Source: UBA1858 sp965227695 (GTDB taxonomy: Bacteria > Pseudomonadota > Gammaproteobacteria > UBA4575). From it: DNA of 64,000 bases. The translations under genes were made by a program, and so were the position numbers. Below the pieces are notes generated by a model. That model was not told the DNA's origin and ran no database searches. It saw nothing but the letters and a program-made list of their open reading frames with translations. Below are positions 16,914 to 25,818 of this stretch, one piece after another. The DNA lies in NCBI GenBank assembly GCA_965227695.1, contig OZ245760.1:124001-188000 (forward strand). Reading direction: 5' to 3'. The stretch's first letter is position 1. Each line of letters opens with the position of its first letter.

Positions 16914-17831
16914 TCAGATATCAACACGTGAAACGGTGTAACCATCTTTTTCCATTAATGCAAGTACTCCTTTATCACCATACAGGTGCACGGCACCAAC
17001 TGCAATGAAGGTATCACCAAGACGCATCGGTTTGCGCATGTAATGCTCCATCACAATATTCCGAATTTCTATTACATGACGCAGGTATATTTGCCGCCAC
17101 TGCTCATTTTCAGGCTCATTCGGAATAAAACTTGTACTGATTTCATACATGCTTTTCAAATCCTGTTGCAGGTATGCATTTAACATTTCTTCTATAATAT
17201 TGTGCATTCTTTCATAGCTGTTGACCGTAAATTTCAACAGGGCCACCTGGGCATCGATCGGCATTTCCTGCAAGGTAACAATAAATTCCTCAATTGACTC
17301 TACTTGATATAATTCTTTTCGCTGGTCAGCAGCACGCTCCAGCAAAGCATAATCAAGGATGATATCATTTGTTTTAGCGCGTACAGCAAAACTGCGCATT
17401 GCCGCCCATGGCCTCAAGGTTTTTACCAACTCAGGCTGCATACCTAAATCATCTACCAGTATTGTCTGTATCTTTTGAAAGGTTTCCCGGTCAACATACT
17501 TATCCAGCGTCTCCCCCCTGGGTAGTACCATGTCGTGTTTGATTAATTGACCGCCCTGGTATGGATTCCAGTAATGATCGCTCGGGAAGGCTTCCATAGC
17601 AAAACTTTTAGAGTCGTCAAGCACTCTGCTTACCTTCTCATGCAGCTTGCCAATGCGCGCATCATTCATATGTAATGTGCCAAAGATATGGCCCACGTAT
17701 TTTCCGTCTTTTTCAATCTTCCAGAACAATCCCTTGTCAAAGCTCTGCCCGTCTTCCTTGGCGGATACATGGATAATCATAATCATTGCTATGATTAATA
17801 CGCAAAGTATGTAAATTTTATTTTTCATCAT
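16914..17831 (-). CDS. TraB/GumN family protein, exported
   Basis: About 305 residues from the ATG at 17831 (MMKNK), chosen because a GGGAG Shine-Dalgarno precedes it; a frame-open ATG at 17855 lacks one. The signal peptide ends near HVSA. TraB/GumN motifs are clear: FGTLHMNDARI near the N terminus with its catalytic-type His, LRPWAAM in the middle and AVGAVHLYGDKGVL at the C terminus. The family is related to the Tiki/EreA metalloproteases; conserved His and Glu residues suggest a metal-dependent hydrolase, but no bacterial substrate is known. It forms a pair with the SH3 protein. Confidence 0.85.
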   Translation of the reverse strand: MMKNKIYILCVLIIAMIMIIHVSAKEDGQSFDKGLFWKIEKDGKYVGHIFGTLHMNDARIGKLHEKVSRVLDDSKSFAMEAFPSDHYWNPYQGGQLIKHDMVLPRGETLDKYVDRETFQKIQTILVDDLGMQPELVKTLRPWAAMRSFAVRAKTNDIILDYALLERAADQRKELYQVESIEEFIVTLQEMPIDAQVALLKFTVNSYERMHNIIEEMLNAYLQQDLKSMYEISTSFIPNEPENEQWRQIYLRHVIEIRNIVMEHYMRKPMRLGDTFIAVGAVHLYGDKGVLALMEKDGYTVSRVDI

Positions 17832-17883
17832 GCTCTCCCGACACGCTACTGACAATTATAGAGAAAACTACTTTTTAACAATA

Positions 17884-17919
17884 AAAAAAGCCGCTACAGG
17901 TTAATGTAGCGGCTTTTTT
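17884..17919 (-). terminator. Bidirectional-looking terminator after the Mo-enzyme/reductase operon
   Basis: AAAAAAGCCGCTACA pairs with TGTAGCGGCTTTTTT around a 6-nt loop. It lies 32 bp beyond the stop of the reductase gene ending at 17951 and just before the TraB-like gene on the same strand, so it separates the two transcripts. Confidence 0.9.
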
Positions 17920-17950
17920 GTGTCTTGACCAACTGACAAAATATGCAATG

Positions 17951-19069
17951 CTAGATTTTACGCAATGTTTTAGGCACCTGCTCATAAGCAGGTGAAATGG
18001 CATCATGCGGACATGCGTCCACGCAAGCATAGCATCTGATGCACTCGGTCTCATCAATGAACAGTGAATTGTAATAAAGCCCTGAAGTATGCCCTGGACG
18101 CACACGCTCAAAATCAGTCACATCATCGTTACTTACTTTGAAGTTTGTCGCCTCAACAATACAGTTCTTTATGGGTTTTGCCATTAGACACTCATCACAA
18201 AGCACGCATTTAACATTATCTATGACAGGCGCAGGGGAACGTGCATCTTCAAACTTATCATAATATATATCAGATGACGAAAGCCCGGCTTCCTTTAATA
18301 CCTGAACACCATGATCAATCATTGGAGGTGGACCACAGAAAAATGCTTTGATATTTTCTGCATTCACGACCCCCTTATTGAGGTACTCTTCCTGGAAATA
18401 CTGTGTAACGAAACCGCGCGGCCCATCCCAGTCACTATCTTCAGGCTCCTCTGACAGCACCGGAATAAATTTAAATGTCCTGCCGCCCGGCCACTCATGC
18501 TCAAACGCTTTAAGTTCATCGACCAGATAGAGATCTTTTTGGGTACGGGCACCGTAAAAGAAGTAAAAATCACGTTCAATGCCCTGCACTTTAGCTTGCT
18601 GGGCAATCGCATTAATCGCGCTCATTCCGGAACCACCGGCGATACCTACAATGGTCTTGCTGGAATCATCAAGCCCGAACTTACCCATCGGTCCTGAAAG
18701 CTCAACCTTTTCACCTGTTCGATCTTTTTGCGCCAGCCAGCTGGACAATTCACCGCCTTCAACCAGCCGGATAAAGAATGTGTACTCATTTGGATTTTCC
18801 ATCTCCGGTGTTTGGGCAAATGAGTAAGAGCGCGGCTTCTTGATTCCGTCAACCTTAATTGTGCCATACTGTCCAGCACGTGCGCTGAGCTTGTATGAAC
18901 CTTCAGGACACTTAATGACAACCCGATAGGTATCGTATGTAAGATTTTCAAACTTGGTAATCTCACCTTCATTAGTATGCACACGCAGTGTCTGAACATC
19001 CGGGTTTGGTTCCGGCAAAGTTCGAATATATATATCAAATGGATCGTTAAATGTTTCTAGCTTTGCCAT
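17951..19069 (-). CDS. Flavin/NAD(P)H reductase with C-terminal ferredoxin domain
   Basis: A 372-residue ferredoxin-NADP-reductase-fold protein. The FAD domain has RSYSFAQ at 80-86, the NAD domain has GGSGMSA at 145-151 and CGPPPM at 245-250, as in oxygenase reductases. Instead of a plant-type 2Fe-2S domain it ends in a bacterial ferredoxin domain: C288-x2-C291-x2-C294-x8-C303 (an atypical, stretched site) and C343-x2-C346-x2-C349-x3-C353-P (canonical 4Fe-4S). Its start overlaps the stop of the upstream molybdoenzyme gene (TAATG), so the two are almost certainly made together and form an NAD(P)H-linked complex. The substrate is unknown. Confidence 0.85.
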   Translation of the reverse strand: MAKLETFNDPFDIYIRTLPEPNPDVQTLRVHTNEGEITKFENLTYDTYRVVIKCPEGSYKLSARAGQYGTIKVDGIKKPRSYSFAQTPEMENPNEYTFFIRLVEGGELSSWLAQKDRTGEKVELSGPMGKFGLDDSSKTIVGIAGGSGMSAINAIAQQAKVQGIERDFYFFYGARTQKDLYLVDELKAFEHEWPGGRTFKFIPVLSEEPEDSDWDGPRGFVTQYFQEEYLNKGVVNAENIKAFFCGPPPMIDHGVQVLKEAGLSSSDIYYDKFEDARSPAPVIDNVKCVLCDECLMAKPIKNCIVEATNFKVSNDDVTDFERVRPGHTSGLYYNSLFIDETECIRCYACVDACPHDAISPAYEQVPKTLRKI

Positions 19070-21390
19070 TAGTTAAACACTCCTAGATGTAATTGTTCTG
19101 CCTGTTTGAGTATCTCTTCATCAGTGGCTTCAACACCCTGATTCCGTGGATCATCACGCCACTTCCTGATATACCCTTCTTTGCCTCCCCATTCCTGGAG
19201 TAAGGCCTGTTTGCGCATTTTTTCGTCTGCTTTTTCGACTTCGACCAAGACCGAATAAAATGTGGGACTCATACCAAAATCGGTCAGCATTTCTGTGTTC
19301 AGCGCATTGATGTTGACACCGCCAGGTGTATTACTGCCTTTGAACTGCTTTTGTGTTGAGCACATTCCAGACAACATTCCTTCGATAATGACAGCGTAGG
19401 CGTAGGTTTCGCCACGATCATTATACAATCGACACAGATCACCATCCTGCAAGCCCCGCTTGGATGCTTCCTCGGGACTGAGTTCTACCGTCGGCCGTGA
19501 CATCATGGCCTGTAAGCGAGGCACAGACTGGAAAGAGTCTCCAATGAAGTAATGAGAGGCACTTGAGAGCACCTGTAGAGGATACTTGTCGCGTTTTGGA
19601 TCTTCCTGACCTTCGATTTCAGGCACATAGCTTGGCAGCGGATCAACCCCTTCTTCCTTGAGTGCTTCACTATAAATTTCAATTTTTCCGCTAGGTGTCG
19701 GCCAGCCATTTTTCATGAAGTTGCGGCGGTCGGACTCGGTATTTGCTCGTGCCCACCCGTTCTTTTTGAGGTCTTCGTACTTGATACCTTCCATCAATGG
19801 ATTGACTTCATCCTGGACCAGGATATCGCGGATGATCTCCTCATCAGTTTGTGTGAACGCATTGTCAGTGTCCTTGTCATACCCCATCTTCTTGGCCAGC
19901 ATGCGGAATAATTCCGAGTTACGTACACTCTCGCCTTCAGGCTCGATAATGGGCTCGTTCATGACGTAATACCAGTTACCGTAAGTGGCAACCAGGTCCA
20001 TTCTTTCGAGCTGCGTGTCGGCTGGCAGCACAATATCGGCGTATTCACACGAATCCGTCCAGAACGTTTCATGGACTGCCACAAATAGATCATCGCGCAT
20101 CAGGCCACGTCGCACCCCGTTGGAATTTGGAGCACAGTTCGCCGGATCACTGTTGTAGATAAAAATCGATTTAATGGGCGGATCCATTTTTTCGCCATCC
20201 GAGCCGATATCTTCATCCAGCGCACGACCGATTTGCACCATGTTTACCACCCGCTTTGAGGCACGGTCACCCAGGTCTGGACGGTGAAGTTTGGCCAGGT
20301 CATGACGTAACCACATTTCTTCGAGATTACCAAAGCTGGCGCCACCACAGCGATGTCTCCAGGAACCGGTTATACAGGGCAGTATGAGAACCGCCCGACA
20401 CATTTGCCCGGCATTCTGGTGTCGGTTTAAACCGTAGTTGGCACGTATCACCGCGATTTTGGCTGAAGCATATTCGGTGGCAAGTTTTTCTATGTCTGCG
20501 GCAGGGACCCCGGTTATTTTCTCCACTTTGTCAAGCGGGTAATCAGGGAGCTTGGTTTCCAGAAGCGCTTCCCACCCCAGTGTTTGTTCTTTCAGAAATT
20601 CAATATCATGCATTCCCTTATCGACAATGACCTTCATCATTCCCAGCGCCAGTGCCGCGTCTGTTCCGGGTCGTGGCTGTATATGCCAGTCAGCCATCAT
20701 TGTTGTACGCGTTTGACGTGGATCAATAACAACCAGTTTGGCGCCGCGTTCCTTGGCTTCACGTATGAATGGGATCGCATGCACCCCTGTGCTTACAAGA
20801 TTTGCCCCCCACAGGATAATGTAATCAGCTTCCTGCGCGGCCTCGTGAATTGAGGTGTTGGCGTGTGCCATGCCGTATGTATGCAAACCAGCCCACATCG
20901 CCGCATAAATGCAGATAGATTGTTCAAGACGTGCAGCTTCCATTTTATTCCAGAAGCGCTGATCCATCGTCCAGAAGCCAACCATGCCCATAGTGCCGGA
21001 GTAGGAATACGGCTGTACTGCTTCAGAGCCATATTTTTCAATTGTCTCTTTAAAATTGTTGGTGATGGTATCAAGCGCTTCATCCCAGCTGATTCGTTCA
21101 AACTTGGCGCCGGGGCCTTTGGGGCCAACACGCTTGTGGGGATACATGACACGATTTTCGTTATAGACAAAATCGAGATAATGATTGACTTTGTTACATA
21201 AGTATCCGCGTGTAATAGGATGGGTCGGATCACCCTGCACACGCACCGCTTTCCCCGTGGCGTCGTCGCGTGTCACCAGCATGGAGCATGAGTCCGGGCA
21301 ATCATGCGGGCAGAATGAATGATGTACTGAATAGCCTTCCGGAACTTTTATGCGATCGCTGACTGCGGTGATTTTATTGCTGTCTGTCAT
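19069..21390 (-). CDS. Cytoplasmic molybdopterin oxidoreductase (DMSO reductase superfamily), unknown substrate
   Basis: A 773-residue bis-MGD enzyme. The N-terminal 4Fe-4S site is C27-x3-C31-x3-C35 (FCPHDCPDSC) with C65 (GYLCNK). Mo-cofactor motifs follow: WGANLVSTG, VVIDPRQT, LNRHQNAG and a C-terminal dinucleotide-binding domain (about 625-740). There is no twin-arginine signal, so it stays in the cytoplasm. The CPHDCPDxC signature belongs to the broad BisC/YoaE-like branch, which includes enzymes of very different chemistry (oxidoreductases, acetylene hydratase). It is translationally coupled to the flavin/ferredoxin reductase. No chaperone or membrane subunit adjoins it. Formate dehydrogenase is not supported. 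Confidence 0.85.
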   Translation of the reverse strand: MTDSNKITAVSDRIKVPEGYSVHHSFCPHDCPDSCSMLVTRDDATGKAVRVQGDPTHPITRGYLCNKVNHYLDFVYNENRVMYPHKRVGPKGPGAKFERISWDEALDTITNNFKETIEKYGSEAVQPYSYSGTMGMVGFWTMDQRFWNKMEAARLEQSICIYAAMWAGLHTYGMAHANTSIHEAAQEADYIILWGANLVSTGVHAIPFIREAKERGAKLVVIDPRQTRTTMMADWHIQPRPGTDAALALGMMKVIVDKGMHDIEFLKEQTLGWEALLETKLPDYPLDKVEKITGVPAADIEKLATEYASAKIAVIRANYGLNRHQNAGQMCRAVLILPCITGSWRHRCGGASFGNLEEMWLRHDLAKLHRPDLGDRASKRVVNMVQIGRALDEDIGSDGEKMDPPIKSIFIYNSDPANCAPNSNGVRRGLMRDDLFVAVHETFWTDSCEYADIVLPADTQLERMDLVATYGNWYYVMNEPIIEPEGESVRNSELFRMLAKKMGYDKDTDNAFTQTDEEIIRDILVQDEVNPLMEGIKYEDLKKNGWARANTESDRRNFMKNGWPTPSGKIEIYSEALKEEGVDPLPSYVPEIEGQEDPKRDKYPLQVLSSASHYFIGDSFQSVPRLQAMMSRPTVELSPEEASKRGLQDGDLCRLYNDRGETYAYAVIIEGMLSGMCSTQKQFKGSNTPGGVNINALNTEMLTDFGMSPTFYSVLVEVEKADEKMRKQALLQEWGGKEGYIRKWRDDPRNQGVEATDEEILKQAEQLHLGVFN

Positions 21391-21552
21391 TTGGTGTTGA
21401 CCTCCTATCTACGCTGTGGTTTGGCGCTTTAATGATTATATTACTGATACCGAATCCGTTACTTCAAACATACTACAAGCCCATTTTTAGAACAACTTCA
21501 GGTGTCCATTTTGAACAAATGTAAAGCAAAATTTACGAAATTAACCCCCTGT

Positions 21553-22626
21553 TCACAATAAGGGTATCTGCCTTCCCTCCACCAGCTCCGAATCTGGCAT
21601 TAAATTTGATGCGGAAATACCCAGCAAACGCACAGGTAAGTGCTTTACGATAGCATTATCCAGTAGCTCGGGTATCACGTGGATTATCGACTCTGAAGTG
21701 CGAAACCCTGAATGGCGGGAATAACTCCGCGTGACTTGTGTGAAGTCCGAAAACTTGACCTTGATCGTAATGGTTTTTGCCATCCCTCCAAACTGGCTGA
21801 GTTGCTGCTCTAATTGCTTGCTCTGTAAACTGAATACATTGAGCATTTCTTCATGCGTATTTAAATCTACCTCAAACGTATCCTCTGTACCGATGGATTT
21901 TCGCAAACGGTCGGCTTCTACCGCCCGATTATCCACCCCTTTTGCCGCATGATAATAATAATGCGCGGACTTGCCGAAAACTGGCTGTAATGCCTCAAGT
22001 TCCCAGGCAGCCAGGTCAGCTCCAGTATAAATTCCAAGGCCGTTCATTTTTTCTTCAGTTGCCGGCCCTATACCAAAGAATTCACGGATATTTAGGGACT
22101 TGACGAACTCCGGACCTTCTTTTGGTGAAATATACAGCAACCCGCTTGGCTTACATCGACCTGATGCAATCTTGGCCAGAAATTTATTATAAGACACACC
22201 CGCCGAGGCAGTTAATCCTGTGTGACGCCTGATTTGCTGGCATATATCCTTTGCTATCAGGACACCCGAACCGCCGCGGGTCATTTCCGCCGTGACATCC
22301 AGATAGGCCTCATCCAGCGCGAGCGGCTCGATCAATTCTGTATAATTCGCAAGAATTGTTTTTATTTGTGCGGATACATCCCGGTAGACAGCAAAGCGTG
22401 GTTTAACGAATATTGCTTGCGGGCAAATGCGTTTGGCCACCGCGCACGGCATCGCCGAGTGAACACCAAATTCTCGTGCCTCGTAGCTACACGTCGCCAC
22501 AACACCACGATGCTCCGGATCACCACCGACGATCAACGGCTGGTTTCGATAACATGGAAAGTCCCGCTGCTCGATGGCAGCGTAAAAAGCATCCATATCA
22601 ATATGGATGATGCTTCTTTCAGACAT
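21553..22626 (-). CDS. dinB: DNA polymerase IV (Y family)
   Basis: A 357-residue translesion polymerase. Palm motif I is IHIDMDAFYAAIEQ and the second catalytic motif is LALDEAYLDVT with the Asp-Glu pair; the Y-family GVVATCSYEAREFG and a helix-hairpin-helix region (GIGPATEEKMNGLGI) follow. The protein ends in QIPLL, close to the beta-clamp-binding consensus. Length equals E. coli DinB (351). I did not find a clear LexA box in the 200 bp upstream. Confidence 0.95.
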   Translation of the reverse strand: MSERSIIHIDMDAFYAAIEQRDFPCYRNQPLIVGGDPEHRGVVATCSYEAREFGVHSAMPCAVAKRICPQAIFVKPRFAVYRDVSAQIKTILANYTELIEPLALDEAYLDVTAEMTRGGSGVLIAKDICQQIRRHTGLTASAGVSYNKFLAKIASGRCKPSGLLYISPKEGPEFVKSLNIREFFGIGPATEEKMNGLGIYTGADLAAWELEALQPVFGKSAHYYYHAAKGVDNRAVEADRLRKSIGTEDTFEVDLNTHEEMLNVFSLQSKQLEQQLSQFGGMAKTITIKVKFSDFTQVTRSYSRHSGFRTSESIIHVIPELLDNAIVKHLPVRLLGISASNLMPDSELVEGRQIPLL

Positions 22627-22830
22627 CGCAAGCTGAATCCCTCATTTGCCAACGCAATTATGTTGGCATTCGCCTTTAACAAACCTTGATAACTCACAAA
22701 TGTGAGCGGATCGCGTTGACCCGCCATGCGGTTAAACGTAGCATTTAGTGTAACGGATTTTAACCCTGCGGGCTTATACTTTTGGAACCTGATCATCTAC
22801 GATCACCCATAACACTGGAGACACACTATA

Positions 22831-23499
22831 ATGAGCAGTTCAAGTTCAACTCTTCCAGCCACCATTCTGGTGGTGGTTGCAATCATCCTTTTAGGCATTT
22901 TTTATTACCTTGACCGCTCGGCGGACAACTCAGACCTTTCTGCTATCACCGAAACTGCAGACACCGACAGCATGATTGCAAAAAAGAAAAAGTATGAAGC
23001 CAACAAATCGGCCTTCTCTCACTCCGGTTTTGACGGTTCCATGCAGGATTATCTCGGTTATGTAGAAAGCGGCATGAAACCAGACGCGGACGTTGTATCA
23101 CATACCGGTTTTAGCGGCACTGGTAGCGACTATGCACAACAGCATCGTGATAAAGAAATCACCCAGATTATTAAAAATGTTGGTGACCATCATGGCTTTA
23201 GTGGCTCCATGAACGATTATGCCGCAGGCAAATTCGGTTCAGGTTATACAGGCAAATCCGCAGATGGCACCAAGTATAAAGTAGCCAACAACGCTGGCGA
23301 TGATAAGGCAGCTAACCATGGCGGGTTCAGTGGTTCGATGAAGGACTACGAAAAAGGTAATTATGGCGTAAAAGCTTCCAGCCAGGAAACTGGCAAGGCA
23401 CAGTCAACTAAGATGCCTGCCAAGACTGATTCCGCTAACAATGCCTCTCACAGTGGGTACACCGGCTCAATGGATGATTATTTAAAGAAGCACCAGTAG
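22831..23499 (+). CDS. Membrane-anchored protein with five H-x-G-[FY]-x-G-x-x-x-D-Y repeats
   Basis: A 222-residue protein not assigned to any family I know. After a short Ser-rich start comes one transmembrane helix (about 9-27, TILVVVAIILLGIFYYL), then a hydrophilic domain with five copies of a 12-residue motif at 64-75, 91-102, 120-131, 163-174 and 207-218 (for example HSGFDGSMQDYL, HHGFSGSMNDYA, HSGYTGSMDDYL). Spacing between copies varies (27-44 residues) and the linkers are Lys/Gly/Asp-rich and probably disordered. The invariant His, Gly, Gly, Asp and Tyr suggest a small binding module. A GGAGA Shine-Dalgarno precedes the ATG. It is divergent from dinB. Confidence 0.8.
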   Translation: MSSSSSTLPATILVVVAIILLGIFYYLDRSADNSDLSAITETADTDSMIAKKKKYEANKSAFSHSGFDGSMQDYLGYVESGMKPDADVVSHTGFSGTGSDYAQQHRDKEITQIIKNVGDHHGFSGSMNDYAAGKFGSGYTGKSADGTKYKVANNAGDDKAANHGGFSGSMKDYEKGNYGVKASSQETGKAQSTKMPAKTDSANNASHSGYTGSMDDYLKKHQ

Positions 23500-23500
23500 A

Positions 23501-24208
23501 CTAATTCACTGGCAATCTGGCACGTAATTCATCGCGGTCAATCCACCAGCTGCGACCTACAATGGCATCAATGACCTTACCTAGACGGGCAAATAACTCG
23601 TCTAGGTTGTTCAGCTCCAGCATTTCAATCCAGATCTGAATAGACTCTTCATCTTCAATTCCTCGATGGCGCTTGGCCACCATGGCAATAAGCTGCTTGG
23701 CTAAGAACATCAGGCTGTCTTTATCTTCGTCCGGGGCGCGCAATTCTGCCAGGTATAACGCCGCGACACTCGCAACAGCTGCTCCATCAGAGTTATCTGG
23801 TGTTTCTTCAACGATATAAGAGAGCATATCTACTGATAATGCTGGATCAATGGGGTAGGTGACCGCCAGCCAACAACCATGTCCCAATGCAATAATCGAG
23901 TCCTCCTGTTCGGCTAAATAAAGCAACTCACATGCCTCAACGGCTTGCTGGTAGGATTCAGCTTCAACAAACGTTTTCACCAGCGGACGCGCTTCCTGCC
24001 AACAGGTGGCATTCTCACCCAGCCCCAGCCTGGCTCTGGCTATACCGAGCTTTGTCCTGGCAACCTCAACAGGTTCTGCATCATTACCAAGGTCTGCTAA
24101 CTGTTGCATGTACGTCTGCAACTCTTTCTCAAAGAATACCCGTGCATCACCGAGGTCCTGACCACTCAGGGTTTCCGACATTGCCCTGGAAAGAATTTCT
24201 CTACTCAT
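23501..24208 (-). CDS. All-helical, TPR-like conserved protein of unknown function
   Basis: A 235-residue soluble protein, predicted nearly all alpha-helical and acidic. Helical pairs such as VEVARTKLGIARARLGLG and QQAVEACELLYLAEQED resemble degenerate tetratricopeptide repeats. It ends in GRSWWIDRDELRARLPVN. I do not recognise the family. It converges with the repeat protein with one base between the stops. Confidence 0.6.
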   Translation of the reverse strand: MSREILSRAMSETLSGQDLGDARVFFEKELQTYMQQLADLGNDAEPVEVARTKLGIARARLGLGENATCWQEARPLVKTFVEAESYQQAVEACELLYLAEQEDSIIALGHGCWLAVTYPIDPALSVDMLSYIVEETPDNSDGAAVASVAALYLAELRAPDEDKDSLMFLAKQLIAMVAKRHRGIEDEESIQIWIEMLELNNLDELFARLGKVIDAIVGRSWWIDRDELRARLPVN

Positions 24209-24398
24209 AATATATTTAATCTATATATTTTTAATCCGCGCTGATTAAGGAAGATTATTTTCAAAGGTAGCGATTAATGAGCCGATCATGTCGCCAATAC
24301 TGGTCCCTGACCGATTGTATTACCGCGATCTATTTGGTATTGATCGATAGTGGATATCACCAACATTAGTGGCTAGCATGTGCGAAAATCCGACCAAA

Positions 24399-24424
24399 AA
24401 AAAGCCCCCAAATGGGGGCTTTTT
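24399..24424 (-). terminator. Terminator of the first alkB-like gene
   Basis: AAAAAGCCCCC and GGGGGCTTTTT pair around a 4-nt loop, with a T-tract on both strands. It lies 28 bp beyond the stop at 24452. The rest of 24209-24398 shows no gene. Confidence 0.9.
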
Positions 24425-24451
24425 ATTTAGCACGCTTAGTACTTAAGGGAA

Positions 24452-25594
24452 TTATGCGTAGCCGGCGACCTGATTAATTTCAGCCGCCACCTTGCGCTCG
24501 CCTTCTGAGGCCATCTCTTCATCCCATTTGCCTAATTGCTCTTCCATATACTTGTGCCAGATCGGCGGAAGCAATGTCAGCGCAAACAGCGTAAAGTACC
24601 CGCGACCACAGTTCGGCGACCCTACTTCGTCCAGCTCCCAAAAATGGGTCTCGCCTCGGTCATGATGATCGCCCTGACGGCCAATCTCTATGAAAAACCA
24701 GCTCGTAAACGCCGTGCTGTTATCCCAGCTGTGACGATAGTCAATCGGCTGACCCTTCTCGCGGATTAACCCATAATGCTCCAGATAGTTCAGCGCTTCC
24801 AGCTCAAAGTTGGAAATCAGCCACACAATCGCCAAACAGCCAATGCCAACCCAGCCACCAACAAACCAGAATAACAATACCGTCGGTAACGACATCATGT
24901 AGCCGCGTATCCAGCGATTCTGCCATGACAAAAAGGGTACGCCCAATCGCTCCAGACGCTGCTTCTCCATCATGAACAAAAACTTGCTCTGACCAATCCC
25001 GGACAACGGATAATGCTTGAATAAACTGCGTCCGCGCGGCGATGTCGCCGGATCATCCTGATGGCCCAGCTCCAAATGATGGTTGTATACGTGCGCATAA
25101 CAAAAATGCGCCTTGCCTGACAACGCCATCATCCAGCGCGCAATCACAAAACTGAACCCTTTCGTATGCGCCAGCTCATGCCCGTAGATAATACCAATCC
25201 CGGCAAATATCCCTGTCGATATCGTCGCACCAATTAACTGACTCCCGGTAATCCCGTCCTGTATCGTTAACCCCAGTAATGTCGACTCGCCAATCGGTAC
25301 GCCAGTCATGTACTGAAATATCCGCCATGCCAGCGTGATCTGAAGCAATACGAATATGCCTAGCATCCCGTACATCACACCATTGTGTAACGCCGGTATC
25401 CCGTATAACTCGCCATTCTCGTCAAATCCAGCACCCGGTGTCTGCGCCTTCGTCAGCGTGTCCACCACAATCCCAATGCCCAGCAAGGCTACACCAGTCC
25501 ACACCCACGGACCGCCTGCCAATACTCCAAACATCGCCGCCAGTATCATCAATGGCGCTAAAAAATAGCGTACGTTGATTAAAAATCTCTTCAT
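24452..25594 (-). CDS. AlkB/XylM-like membrane non-haem diiron oxygenase, paralogue 1
   Basis: A 380-residue integral membrane protein of the AlkB/XylM fatty-acid-desaturase-like family, which hydroxylates terminal methyl groups using O2. Histidine box 1 is H139-x3-H143 (HELAH), box 2 H168-x3-H172-H173 (HVYNHH); H273 lies in NYLEHYGL and H288 in RHSW. Box 3, normally HxxHH, reads Q307-G-D-H310-H311: the first His is replaced by Gln. Several hydrophobic helices surround the boxes. The end (PPIW, then GKWDEEMASEGERKVAA) resembles XylM more than Pseudomonas AlkB. No rubredoxin adjoins it. It is divergent from a MerR-type regulator and about two-thirds identical to the protein at 46969. The substrate is not predictable. 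Confidence 0.85.
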   Translation of the reverse strand: MKRFLINVRYFLAPLMILAAMFGVLAGGPWVWTGVALLGIGIVVDTLTKAQTPGAGFDENGELYGIPALHNGVMYGMLGIFVLLQITLAWRIFQYMTGVPIGESTLLGLTIQDGITGSQLIGATISTGIFAGIGIIYGHELAHTKGFSFVIARWMMALSGKAHFCYAHVYNHHLELGHQDDPATSPRGRSLFKHYPLSGIGQSKFLFMMEKQRLERLGVPFLSWQNRWIRGYMMSLPTVLLFWFVGGWVGIGCLAIVWLISNFELEALNYLEHYGLIREKGQPIDYRHSWDNSTAFTSWFFIEIGRQGDHHDRGETHFWELDEVGSPNCGRGYFTLFALTLLPPIWHKYMEEQLGKWDEEMASEGERKVAAEINQVAGYA

Positions 25595-25725
25595 CGGTAC
25601 CTCCTTACAGTCACCACTAGAAGTTTAATTTTATTGTTTTAGATATAGCTTTGTATCTGACACTAACTATACCAAAAAGATTCTTAATTACCAATGCCAT
25701 ACAAACAAATGATAATCTTTTGTCT

Positions 25726-25749
25726 TGTACATTAGACTGACAATGTACT
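25726..25749. promoter_or_regulatory. PLR-like operator (TGTACA-N12-TGTACT)
   Basis: TGTACA at 25726 and TGTACT at 25744 are separated by exactly 12 bp. The LitR/CarH-type MerR regulators of Pseudomonas putida (PplR) are reported to bind T(G/A)TACA-N12-TGTA(C/T)A; only the last base differs here. The site sits between the alkB-like gene and a regulator of that family, 69 bp before the regulator ATG, so it could serve both. A further AGTACATA lies at 25779. Confidence 0.55.
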
Positions 25750-25818
25750 AAAATTGTTCCATTAAACTGAACATATCAAGTACATAAACTTAGACAAACG
25801 ATTAACAAGACAAGCGTC

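Noticed and set aside
19069..21390. Formate dehydrogenase or nitrate reductase
   Set aside because: No linked beta/gamma subunits or selenocysteine/Cys signature; the CPHDCPDSC type covers many activities, so no substrate is claimed.
23020..23499. DNA tandem repeat or CRISPR-like array
   Set aside because: The repetition is at the protein level with irregular spacing and differing codons; there are no uniform repeats and spacers.
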